Shown here: piece after piece, positions 24,374 through 31,963 of the stretch
Layout of the letters: every line of letters starts with the position of its first letter
How positions within the stretch are numbered: the stretch's first letter is position 1
Assembly (NCBI RefSeq): GCF_040105385.1
Contig: NZ_JBEDNQ010000005.1
Location: forward strand, 418,755 to 482,754
DNA length: 64,000 nt
Source of the DNA: Pseudonocardia nematodicida
GTDB taxonomy: Bacteria > Actinomycetota > Actinomycetes > Mycobacteriales > Pseudonocardiaceae
Direction: 5' to 3'
Notes under the pieces: model-generated
The model's input: the letters and a program-made list of their open reading frames with translations, nothing else
The model's database searches: none
What the model was told of the DNA's origin: nothing
Translations under genes and position numbers: made by a program

Positions 24374-25231
24374 CTACGACGCCGTGTAGGCCGCGGCCAT
24401 GTCGTCGCCGCCGTGCCCGCGCACCGACGCCCGCCGCAGCCGTTCCCGGACGGCCGCGGCGACGTCGAGCTGCAGGCCGGCCTCCCGGGCGGCGTCCACG
24501 ATCAGCCCGGCGTCCTTGGCCGCGTTGTCGACGGTGAAGTTCGGCGCCCAGTCGGCGTCGAGGACGGCCGCGGCCTTGGCCTGCATGTAGGGCAGGTCCA
24601 GCGGGCCGCCGGAGACGGCGTCGAGGAACGCCCGCGGGTCCACCCCGAGGCCCTCGGCGAGCGCGATCGACTCGCCGGTGGCGGCGGTGACGGCCAGCAC
24701 CCAGCTGTTGACGACGAGCTTGAGCCGGCTCGCCGCCGCGCCGGCCTCGGTATCGGCGACCCAGACGGTCGTGCTCCCGACCGCGTCGAGCACCGGGTCC
24801 ACGGTCGGGCGGGCCGCCGGGTCACCGGCCACGAGGACCACGAGGTCACCGGACTCGGCGGGCGCCCGGGTGCCGAGCACCGGCGCGTCGAGCAGGGTGA
24901 GCCCGTGCCGCGTCGCGATCGGGCGGAGCGCCTCGAACCCGGCGACGCCGACGGTGGTGGTCTGCAGCCAGACCTGCCCGGACGTCAGACCGTCGCCGGC
25001 CTGCTCCATCACGGCGCGGACGTCGTCGGCGTCGCCGAGCATGGTGATCACGACGTCCGCTCCGCGGGCCGCCTCGGCCGGGTCCGTGGCGAGGTGTGCA
25101 CCCGCGTCGGCCAGCGGCTCCGCCTTGACCGCCGTGCGGTTCCACACCCGCAGCTCCGGACCCGCGGCCAGGATGTTGTGCCCCATCCCGGCGCCCATGA
25201 TCCCGGTCCCCAGCAACGCGATCGTGGCCAC
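24374..25231 (-). CDS. NAD(P)-dependent oxidoreductase, 3-hydroxyisobutyrate dehydrogenase family
   Basis: A protein of 285 residues starting at GTG 25231. The Rossmann motif IALLGTGIMGAGMGHNIL is at residues 4-21. The family's substrate-binding segment appears as LDAPVLGTRAPAESGDLVVLVAG and the catalytic lysine region as LKLVVNSWVLAVTAATGESIALAEGLG; DNAAKDAGLIVDAA completes the pattern. It reduces or oxidises a short beta-hydroxy acid or related aldehyde. The substrate is unknown. It is divergent from the DsbA-like gene across 52 bases. Confidence 0.85.
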   Translation of the reverse strand: MATIALLGTGIMGAGMGHNILAAGPELRVWNRTAVKAEPLADAGAHLATDPAEAARGADVVITMLGDADDVRAVMEQAGDGLTSGQVWLQTTTVGVAGFEALRPIATRHGLTLLDAPVLGTRAPAESGDLVVLVAGDPAARPTVDPVLDAVGSTTVWVADTEAGAAASRLKLVVNSWVLAVTAATGESIALAEGLGVDPRAFLDAVSGGPLDLPYMQAKAAAVLDADWAPNFTVDNAAKDAGLIVDAAREAGLQLDVAAAVRERLRRASVRGHGGDDMAAAYTAS

Positions 25232-25283
25232 TCGTCGCCCCCGTCCGTCGGTGAACCCGCCCCGGTCCGGGTACCCGGTGCGG

Positions 25284-25988
25284 ATGAGCGACGAACTCGA
25301 GTTCTTCTTCGACCCGATCTGCCCGTTCGCCTGGGTCACCTCCCGCTGGGTGGTGGAGGTGGGACGGCAGCACGAGCTCGCCGTGTCCTGGCGGCCGCTG
25401 CCGCTGGCGATGCTCAACGAGGGCATCTCCTACGCCGAGCGCATGAAGGTCTCCGAGTCCTATCCGGACTCCCACCGGCGCGGGCTGGAGATGCTGCGGG
25501 TGATCCGGGCGGCACAGGACAAGCACGGGCCCGAGGTCGTCGGGGACCTCTACACCGGATTCGGGGAGCTGGTGTGGGACTCCCCCGCCCCGGACGGCGA
25601 CGGGTTCGATCCGGTGATGCGGGTGATGGCGCAGCGGCGCGACCTGCGCCCGGTGCTGGAGGGCCTGGGCCTGTCCCCCGCCCTCGCCGACGCCGCGGAC
25701 GACGACTCGCACGATGCCGAGCTGCGTGCCGCGGTCGCCGACGTCCGCGCCCGGTGCGGTGACGACGTCGGCACCCCGGTGCTGTCGTTCTCCCCGCCGG
25801 ACGGCCCGGCACTGTTCGGTCCGGTGATCGACTCGGTGCCGTTCGGCGAGGACGCGATCCGGTTGTGGGACGCCGTCTACACCCTTGCGTCGTGGCCGGG
25901 GTTCGCCGAGCTCAAGCGGAGCATCCGGTCGTTCCCGGACACCCCGCTGACCGCGCGGATCGCGGGCGGGGAGACGACCGTGCGATGA
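25284..25988 (+). CDS. DsbA-fold protein, Rv2466c mycothiol nitroreductase family
   Basis: A protein of 234 residues with a thioredoxin-like DsbA fold. The N-terminus FFFDPICPFAWVTSRWVVEV aligns with the active-site region of mycobacterial Rv2466c, and LPLAMLNEG and GTPVLSFSP are also characteristic. The usual CPWC is CPFA here, so the second, resolving cysteine is missing. A one-cysteine mechanism with mycothiol is therefore likely, if the enzyme is active. It starts at ATG 25284; an extension upstream is not needed. Confidence 0.8.
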   Translation: MSDELEFFFDPICPFAWVTSRWVVEVGRQHELAVSWRPLPLAMLNEGISYAERMKVSESYPDSHRRGLEMLRVIRAAQDKHGPEVVGDLYTGFGELVWDSPAPDGDGFDPVMRVMAQRRDLRPVLEGLGLSPALADAADDDSHDAELRAAVADVRARCGDDVGTPVLSFSPPDGPALFGPVIDSVPFGEDAIRLWDAVYTLASWPGFAELKRSIRSFPDTPLTARIAGGETTVR

Positions 25989-26037
25989 CCGCGACGCCGA
26001 CACGGCACGGTCACACGATTCTGCTTCACTGGATCTC

Positions 26038-26730
26038 GTGACCGACCCCGGCGACCTGCGCTTCGCCAACCGGACCGGCCGCCCGCCGGGGCGGTGGATC
26101 ACGCTGGCCGGGCGGGTCCTGCCCGGCATCCGGCGGGTGCAGCAGCAGATCGAGCCCTTCGCCGCGTTCTGGGAGGAGCGCAACCGGGACGAGCTGGCGC
26201 GGTCCGGCCCGCTGTGCGTCGCCCTCGGCGACTCGATGGCCCAGGGCATCGGGGCGACGACCCCGGAGGGCGGCTGGGTCGGCCGTCTCCTCCCGGTCCT
26301 GCCGGGGTGGCGGGTGGTGAACCTGGCGCAGTACGGCGCGCGGGTCGACGACGTCGTCGGCACCCAGCTGCCCGCCGCGCGGCGGCTGCGCCCCGACCTC
26401 GTCCTGTGCCTGATCGGCTCGAACGACCTGATGAACCCCCGTCACCAGGACGGTGTCGGTGACCGGTACGTGTCCCTGCTCGACGCGCTGCCGCGCGGAA
26501 CGGTGATCGGCAACCAGCCCGGGACGTTCGCGGCGGCGCTGCAGGTCAACGGCTTGATCGACGACGCGGCACGCACCCGTGGGCTGGTGCCGGCCGAGCT
26601 GCGGGACCCGCGGACGCGGCACTGGCGGGGCAAGCTGTCCTCCGACCGGTTCCACCCCAACGACGCCGGCTACGCGGCCATCGCCGAGGTCTTCACCGAG
26701 GCGCTGCGCAGGATCCGGCTCGCGGGCTGA
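26038..26730 (+). CDS. SGNH/GDSL-family hydrolase
   Basis: A protein of 230 residues starting at GTG. The SGNH blocks are present: VALGDSMAQGIGA (Ser nucleophile), Gly in YGARVDDVV, CLIGSNDLM (Asn), and SDRFHPNDAGYAAIAE (Asp and His). It should act as an esterase or lipase on a small ester. There is no signal peptide, so it is cytoplasmic. It lies between the DsbA-like gene and ppk2, possibly co-transcribed with ppk2 33 bases downstream. Confidence 0.85.
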   Translation: MTDPGDLRFANRTGRPPGRWITLAGRVLPGIRRVQQQIEPFAAFWEERNRDELARSGPLCVALGDSMAQGIGATTPEGGWVGRLLPVLPGWRVVNLAQYGARVDDVVGTQLPAARRLRPDLVLCLIGSNDLMNPRHQDGVGDRYVSLLDALPRGTVIGNQPGTFAAALQVNGLIDDAARTRGLVPAELRDPRTRHWRGKLSSDRFHPNDAGYAAIAEVFTEALRRIRLAG

Positions 26731-26763
26731 CCGGGACGCCCGGGTTCTGCCAGGATTTCCCCT

Positions 26764-27564
26764 ATGGCCGACTCCCGGAAGCTCCCACGCAAGGTCTACG
26801 ACTCCGAGCTGCTGCGCATGCAGGGCGAGCTGGTCCGGATGCAGGAGTGGGTCAAGGCGACCGGCGCGCGGATCGTCGTCGTCTTCGAGGGCCGGGACGC
26901 CGCCGGCAAGGGCGGCGCGATCCAGCGGGTCAGCCAGTACCTCAACCCGCGGTTCTGCCGGATCGTGGCGCTGCCCGCCCCGACCGAGCGGCAGCAGGGC
27001 CAGTGGTACTTCCAGCGCTACGTCGAGCACCTCCCGGCCGCCGGGGAGATCGTGCTGCTCGACCGTTCCTGGTACAACCGCGCCGGCGTCGAGCGGGTGA
27101 TGGGGTTCTGCACCGAGGCGCAGTACCGGCTGTTCCTGCGGCAGGCCCCGACGTTCGAGCAGATGCTCGTCGACGACGGCATCCTGCTGCGCAAGTACTG
27201 GTTCTCGGTCAGCGCCGAGGAGCAGGCGAAGCGGTTCGCCGAGCGGCTGGACAACCCGCTCAAGCAGTGGAAGCTCTCGCCGATGGACCTCGAGTCGGTG
27301 ACCCGGTGGGACGACTACTCCAAGGCCCGCGACGACATGCTGCTGCACACCGACACCGAGCACGCCCCGTGGTGGATCGTCGAGGCCGAGCAGAAGCGCA
27401 ACGCGCGGATCAACATGATCCACCACCTGCTGTCGTCGGTCCCGTGGGAACCGGTGCCGCAGCCGGTGCTGTCGCTGCCGGAGCGGCCGCCGGGCACGGG
27501 CTACGAGCGCCCGCCCCGCGAGGTGCAGCGGGACGTGCCGGACCACGCGGCGTCGCTGCTGTAG
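26764..27564 (+). CDS. ppk2: Polyphosphate kinase 2
   Basis: A protein of 266 residues. Walker A EGRDAAGKGG begins near residue 42; PAPTERQQGQWYFQRYVEHLP, the Walker B LLDRSWYNRAGVERVMGFC and the lid-region KYWFSVS...RWDDYSKARD are all standard PPK2 features. The enzyme uses polyphosphate to phosphorylate nucleotides (GDP/ADP, or AMP in other classes). Its short length suggests the one-domain class I. A strong hairpin follows 11 bases after the stop. Confidence 0.95.
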   Translation: MADSRKLPRKVYDSELLRMQGELVRMQEWVKATGARIVVVFEGRDAAGKGGAIQRVSQYLNPRFCRIVALPAPTERQQGQWYFQRYVEHLPAAGEIVLLDRSWYNRAGVERVMGFCTEAQYRLFLRQAPTFEQMLVDDGILLRKYWFSVSAEEQAKRFAERLDNPLKQWKLSPMDLESVTRWDDYSKARDDMLLHTDTEHAPWWIVEAEQKRNARINMIHHLLSSVPWEPVPQPVLSLPERPPGTGYERPPREVQRDVPDHAASLL

Positions 27565-27575
27565 GCCGGCGAGCC

Positions 27576-27625
27576 GGCTCGTGAGTGGTGGTCGTGGCTC
27601 CGGGCACGACGACCACTCACGAGCC
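27576..27625. terminator. Hairpin terminator with dispersed arm sequence
   Basis: Arms of 21 bp with one mismatch (starting GGCTCGTGAGTGGT and ending ACCACTCACGAGCC) flank an 8-base loop between convergent ppk2 and the MFS gene; the right arm overlaps the MFS stop region. The same 14-base arm recurs at 31,834. Confidence 0.8.
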
Positions 27626-28957
27626 TACGGGCCGGGCGCCGGTCGCGTCGTCGGTCAGCCCCGCGGTCCGCGTCTCGTGCGACCACCACAGCGCGGCGAC
27701 GGTCACCAGTGCCGCGGCCGCGGTGTAGACGGCGACGGCCTGCCCGGTGCCGCAGATGGCCAGCAGGCTGACCCCGATCAGCGGGGCGACGCTGCCGCCG
27801 ACGATCCCGGCGAGCTGGTAGCCCATCGACGTCCCGGTGTAGCGGATCGCGGTCGGGAAGAGCTCGGCGATATAGGCCGCCATCGGCCCGAACATGATCG
27901 CCTGGAAGAACAGCCCCACGGTGACGGCGACGATCGCCGCGAGCGGCGACCCGGTGTCGACGAGCGGGAAGAAGGCGAAGCCCCACGCGCCGACGCCGAG
28001 CGCCCCGACCAGGTAGACCGGGCGCCGGCCGACCCGGTCCGACAGCGCCCCGAAGTAGGGGATCGCGAACAGCTGCACGATCGAGGCGACGATGACGCCG
28101 TTGAGCACGATCGAGCGTGGCAGCTCCAGCTGCTGGGTGACGTAGGTGATCGAGAACAGCGCGAAGGTGTAGTACGAGACGTCCGAGGCGATCCGGATCC
28201 CGATGGTCACCAGCAGCGGCTTGCGGTGGGACCGGAAGATGTCCCGCACCGGCGTCCGGGTGGTCTCCCGCTCGGACGAGGTGAACAGCGGCGACTCCTC
28301 GACCGTCGCCCGGATCCACAGGCTCACCAGGATCAGCACCGCGCTGAACAGGAACGGCAGCCGCCAGCCCCACGAGGTGAAGGCCTCGTCGGACAGCACC
28401 GCGCTGCACACCGCGAGTGCGACGACCGCCAGCAGGTTCCCGGCCGGCACGCCGACCTGCGGCCAGCTGGCGTAGAAGCCACGACGGTGCGCCCCGCCGG
28501 CGGCCTCGCCGTGCTCGGCGACGAGCGCGACGGCCCCGCCCCACTCCCCGCCGAGCCCGAGGCCCTGGCAGAACCGGAGGAACACCAGGATCAGCGGGGC
28601 CGCGATACCGATCGTCTCGTAGCCGGGCAGCAGGCCCATCAGGAAGGTCGCACAGCCCATCAGCATCAGCGTCGTGATGAGGATGGACTTGCGGCCGTAG
28701 CGGTCGCCGAGCACGCCGAAGATCACGCCGCCGAGCGGGCGGGCGATGAAGGCCACCGAGTAGGTGGCGAAGGCCAGCAGGGTGCCGGTGAGCGGGTCGA
28801 AGGTCGGGAAGAAGACCTGGTTGAACACCAGCGCCGCGGCCGAGCCGTAGAGGAAGAAGTCGTACCACTCGATGGAGGTGCCGACGAAGCTGCCGGCGAT
28901 GACCTTGCGCAGCGACCGCCGGTCGGTGGTCCCGGCGATGCCGGTCGTCCCGCTCAT
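27617..28957 (-). CDS. MFS metabolite:proton symporter
   Basis: A protein of 446 residues with about 12 membrane helices. The N-terminal GSFVGTSIEWYDFFLYGSAA and the loop GDRYGRKS between helices 2 and 3 are hallmarks of the metabolite:H+ symporter (MHS) subfamily (shikimate, proline/betaine, alpha-ketoglutarate carriers). LRFCQGLGLGGEWGGAVAL follows in helix 4. Its ATG overlaps the M24 peptidase stop (ATGA), so it probably imports a substrate handled by that enzyme. The substrate cannot be predicted. Confidence 0.88.
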   Translation of the reverse strand: MSGTTGIAGTTDRRSLRKVIAGSFVGTSIEWYDFFLYGSAAALVFNQVFFPTFDPLTGTLLAFATYSVAFIARPLGGVIFGVLGDRYGRKSILITTLMLMGCATFLMGLLPGYETIGIAAPLILVFLRFCQGLGLGGEWGGAVALVAEHGEAAGGAHRRGFYASWPQVGVPAGNLLAVVALAVCSAVLSDEAFTSWGWRLPFLFSAVLILVSLWIRATVEESPLFTSSERETTRTPVRDIFRSHRKPLLVTIGIRIASDVSYYTFALFSITYVTQQLELPRSIVLNGVIVASIVQLFAIPYFGALSDRVGRRPVYLVGALGVGAWGFAFFPLVDTGSPLAAIVAVTVGLFFQAIMFGPMAAYIAELFPTAIRYTGTSMGYQLAGIVGGSVAPLIGVSLLAICGTGQAVAVYTAAAALVTVAALWWSHETRTAGLTDDATGARPVGS

Positions 28958-30186
28958 GACCGGCCCACCACCGTCAGCTCGTGCGGGAGGGTGTGCAGCA
29001 GCTCGTGCCCGTCCCGGGTGACCAGCACCAGGTCCTCGATCATGATCGCTCCGGTGTCGGAGGAGTAGGCCGGTGTCTCGACGGCGAGCACCATGCCGGG
29101 CAGCAGCGGCCGGTCCTCGTCCGCGCTGATGTAGGGCGGCTCCTCGTGGAAGGTGTCGATGCCGAGCGAGTGCCCGTAGTGGCCGCGGGTGAAGGCCGGG
29201 TAGCCGTGCGTCCGGATGTGGGTCTGGGCGGCGTCGAAGATCTCCTTGATCGCGACCCCGGGGGCGATCACCGCGCGCGCCCGCTCGTGGGCCTCGGCGA
29301 GCACGCCGTAGAGCCGCTCGGCGGCCGGCGGCACGCTGCGGAAGGCGAAGGTCCGGCCGCCGTCGCCGCGGTACCCGCCGACGGTGGTGCCGCAGTCGAA
29401 CTTGATGAGGTCGCCGTCGCCGAGCGGGTGCGACCGCTCGGAGTCGACGCCGATCTTCGTGCCGGACCCGACGGCGGGCAGCACCCAGTGGTCGGAGTAG
29501 CCGGCGTAGCGCTCGTCGGACATGGCGCGCTCGACGACGCCCTGCACGTAGAGGTGCCGCATGTCGAGCGCGGTCATCCCGGCCGCGGCGCCGTGCGCGG
29601 CGTGCAGCATCCCGGCCTCGGACAGCTCGGTGGCCCGGCGGAGCCGGTCGACCTCGAAGTCGTACTTCACCGCGCGCAGCTCGTAGAGCTCGTCGGTCAT
29701 GTCGTGCCAGCTCAGGTCCGGCGCGAAGGCCGCGACCCGCTGCACGGTGTCGTGCAGGACGAAGCGCAGGTCGGTGCCGATCCGACCGCCGAGCAGGCCG
29801 CGGTCGGCCAGGATCCCGCGCAGCAGCGCGTCCTGCTCGGCCCGGTCGAACTGGGCGGGCCGGACGCCGCACGCGTCGTGCGCGGTCGTGCCGAGCGACT
29901 CGGCGTCGCGCAGCTCCACCCACACCTGGTAGTCGCGGACGTCGTCGAACCCGGACACCGCGCGGGCCTGGCCGGCCTCGAAGTCGCTCACCAGCAGGGC
30001 CGGCGGCTGCGCGGGATCGGCGGGCACCAGGGCCAGCACCGTGCCCTGCATGCGCCACCACTCCATGTGGAAGAAGCTCTGGAAGCCGGTCACGTAGAAC
30101 ACGTTCGACGGCGTGTAGGCGAGGTAGGCGTCCAGGCCGCGCTCCTGGCAGCGCTTCCTGATCGCGTCGATGATCTCGGTCCGCAT
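28954..30186 (-). CDS. M24 metallopeptidase (Xaa-Pro peptidase/creatinase family)
   Basis: A protein of 410 residues from ATG 30186, which has AAGGTG just upstream; ATG 30198 would add four residues. An N-terminal creatinase-type domain (LDAYLAYTPSNVFYVTGFQS) precedes the pita-bread catalytic domain with metal ligands in FDCGTTVGGYRGDGGRTF, GHYGHSLGIDTFHEEP and MVLAVETP. It cleaves an Xaa-Pro peptide or C-N bond of a small guanidino or imino compound. It is translated with the MFS carrier and divergent from a LysR regulator, so a small inducible uptake-and-hydrolysis unit is likely. Confidence 0.88.
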   Translation of the reverse strand: MRTEIIDAIRKRCQERGLDAYLAYTPSNVFYVTGFQSFFHMEWWRMQGTVLALVPADPAQPPALLVSDFEAGQARAVSGFDDVRDYQVWVELRDAESLGTTAHDACGVRPAQFDRAEQDALLRGILADRGLLGGRIGTDLRFVLHDTVQRVAAFAPDLSWHDMTDELYELRAVKYDFEVDRLRRATELSEAGMLHAAHGAAAGMTALDMRHLYVQGVVERAMSDERYAGYSDHWVLPAVGSGTKIGVDSERSHPLGDGDLIKFDCGTTVGGYRGDGGRTFAFRSVPPAAERLYGVLAEAHERARAVIAPGVAIKEIFDAAQTHIRTHGYPAFTRGHYGHSLGIDTFHEEPPYISADEDRPLLPGMVLAVETPAYSSDTGAIMIEDLVLVTRDGHELLHTLPHELTVVGRS

Positions 30187-30273
30187 GGGCACCTTCATGA
30201 CGTGCGACGACGGGGGTGGTGCACACCATCACCGCATTCCCATGCACGGTCCAATATCGGTACGGCGACCACT

Positions 30274-30290
30274 GATACGCTGCGCTTATC
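30274..30290 (+). promoter_or_regulatory. Candidate LysR-binding dyad
   Basis: The dyad GATACGC-TGC-GCTTATC lies in the 113-base gap between the M24 gene and the lysR gene and has the interrupted-palindrome form of LysR sites. It ends 9 bases before the probable lysR start. Confidence 0.45.
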
Positions 30291-30299
30291 GCCGACGTC

Positions 30300-31184
30300 C
30301 TGGAAGCCCGCCGGCTCCGGTACTTCGTCGTGCTCGCCGACGAGCTCCACTTCGGACGCGCCGCGGCCCGGCTGCACATCGCCCAGCCCGCGCTCAGCCA
30401 GCAGATCAAGGCACTGGAACGGCGGCTGGGGTTCGCGTTGTTCGACCGCGACCGGCGCCGGGTCGCGCTCACCCGGGAGGGCCGCGCGCTGCTCCCCGCC
30501 GCGGTGCAGACCTCGACCCAGGAACAGCGCCTGATGGTCGAGGCGGCCCGGATCCGCGACGGCGAGGCCGGCGAGGTCCGGGTCGCGTTCGTCGGGTCGG
30601 CGCTCTACGGGATGCTGCCCGACCTGCTGCGCCACATCCGGTCGGCCGCGCCGGGCCTGCGGCTGTCGGTGCGCGAGATGGAGTCCGACGCCCAGCTCGA
30701 GGCGCTGCGCGCCGACGACGTCGACATCGGGCTGGTCCGGCCGCCGCTGCGGCACGAGCCACTGGACATGCTGCGCCTGGCCGAGGAGGAGCTCGTCGCG
30801 GCGGTCCCGTACGACCACCCGCTGGCCGGCTACGAGGTGATCGCCCCGTCGTCGCTGGCCGACGAGCCGTTCGTGCTGTTCCGCCCGGAGATCGGCACCG
30901 GCTTCTGGACGACGGTGGTGCAGCTGTGCGGGGAGGCCGGGTTCGCGCCGCGGGTCGAGCACTACGCCGAGCACGTGCACACGATGATCGGGATGGTGGC
31001 GTCCGGGCTGGGGATCACGGTCGTGCCCGCGTCGGTACGCAGCCTGGCGCTGGCCGGGGTGCGCTACGTCGGACTCTCGCCCACCGCGGCCCGGCTCGGG
31101 CTCGCCGCGGTGTGGGACCCGACGCACGGGTTCCCGGCGAAGCGGCGGGTGATCCGGATGGCGGGCGAGGTCGCCGGGCTCTGA
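30300..31184 (+). CDS. LysR-family transcriptional regulator
   Basis: About 294 residues. The winged-helix domain reads LRYFVVLADELHFGRAAARL then IAQPALSQQIKALERRLG (recognition helix) and LFDRDRRRVALTREG. A periplasmic-binding-type effector domain follows (FVGSALYGMLPDLLRHI; GIGLVRPP-like; GLGITVVPASV). The conserved start of helix 1 lies upstream of the first GTG (30330), and no ATG, GTG or TTG occurs between the in-frame TGA at 30273 and that GTG. CTG at 30300 is therefore the probable start. It presumably regulates the divergent M24/MFS pair. Confidence 0.85.
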   Translation: MEARRLRYFVVLADELHFGRAAARLHIAQPALSQQIKALERRLGFALFDRDRRRVALTREGRALLPAAVQTSTQEQRLMVEAARIRDGEAGEVRVAFVGSALYGMLPDLLRHIRSAAPGLRLSVREMESDAQLEALRADDVDIGLVRPPLRHEPLDMLRLAEEELVAAVPYDHPLAGYEVIAPSSLADEPFVLFRPEIGTGFWTTVVQLCGEAGFAPRVEHYAEHVHTMIGMVASGLGITVVPASVRSLALAGVRYVGLSPTAARLGLAAVWDPTHGFPAKRRVIRMAGEVAGL

Positions 31185-31185
31185 G

Positions 31186-31815
31186 CTACCGGGCGCGCAG
31201 GATCTCGACGCCCGGCCCGGTCAGCCGGTCGAGAACGGCGGCCCTCCCGCAGGCGGCCGCGAGGATGTCGATCGCCCGCCCCGTGACCTCCGCACCGGCT
31301 CCGGCGGCGAACCCGACGTCGTCGGCCACGAGCCGCAGGCCGGCCAGACGGCCGCGGGCGACGAACGCGGTCGCCCGCCCGGCCGTCACGAACTCCAGGG
31401 CTGCGCGCAGCCCGTCCGGTCCGGCGTCGTACTCCAGCCCCAGCGGTTGCGCGACGTCGACGGTGTGCACCAGGACGTCGGTCAGCGGCCCGCGCGGCCC
31501 GACCTCCGGCATGGCGAACCGGCTGCCGGCGTTCGCCCGGATCGTCGCGGCGAGCTCGGCGACCGGCCGGGTCCCCGCGTCGCGGGAGAGCCGGTCCATC
31601 GCCCGGTCGTAGCTCCCGCCCGCGCGCAGGACGGCCCACAGCAGCGCGGGTAGCGAGGGCGCCGAAGCGATCGACAGGTGCCCGGCGACGTCCCGGACGG
31701 CCCATCCGGCGCACAGGCTCGGTGTCCCCAGCCGGTCGTCGTCGATCGAGTCGATCAGGTCCGCGAACCGCAGCCGCACCCTCGCGATCGCCGCGAACAC
31801 CGCCTGGTCGTCCAC
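31186..31815 (-). CDS. Mycothiol-dependent enzyme, maleylpyruvate isomerase N-domain family
   Basis: A protein of 209 residues starting at GTG 31815 behind GGAGGTGGAGG. It has the DinB-like MDMPI fold: RFADLIDSIDDDRL, LCAGWAVRDVAGHLS (first metal histidine), GPLTDVLVHTVDVAQPLG (later histidines) and a C-terminal FVARGRLAGLRLVADD. Such proteins use mycothiol with a bound metal for isomerisation or detoxification; the exact reaction is not predictable. It is convergent with lysR, one base apart. A half copy of the GGCTCGTGAGTGGT hairpin arm lies just upstream. Confidence 0.8.
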   Translation of the reverse strand: MDDQAVFAAIARVRLRFADLIDSIDDDRLGTPSLCAGWAVRDVAGHLSIASAPSLPALLWAVLRAGGSYDRAMDRLSRDAGTRPVAELAATIRANAGSRFAMPEVGPRGPLTDVLVHTVDVAQPLGLEYDAGPDGLRAALEFVTAGRATAFVARGRLAGLRLVADDVGFAAGAGAEVTGRAIDILAAACGRAAVLDRLTGPGVEILRAR

Positions 31816-31833
31816 ACAACCCCCTCCACCTCC

Positions 31834-31847
31834 GGCTCGTGAGTGGT
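31834..31847. repeat. Orphan arm of the GGCTCGTGAGTGGT hairpin
   Basis: Fourteen bases identical to the left arm of the hairpin at 27,576. No matching right arm follows, so this looks like a decayed copy. Confidence 0.5.
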
Positions 31848-31963
31848 TGTGAGAGATCATCGCAAGGAGCGCCCGGCACCGTCCGACGGCCGCCGCGTCC
31901 CGCCCGGCTTTTCCTGCCCGCGAACGCCGTCCGGGCCGGGCGCTGGGTAGCGTCGTCGGAACG

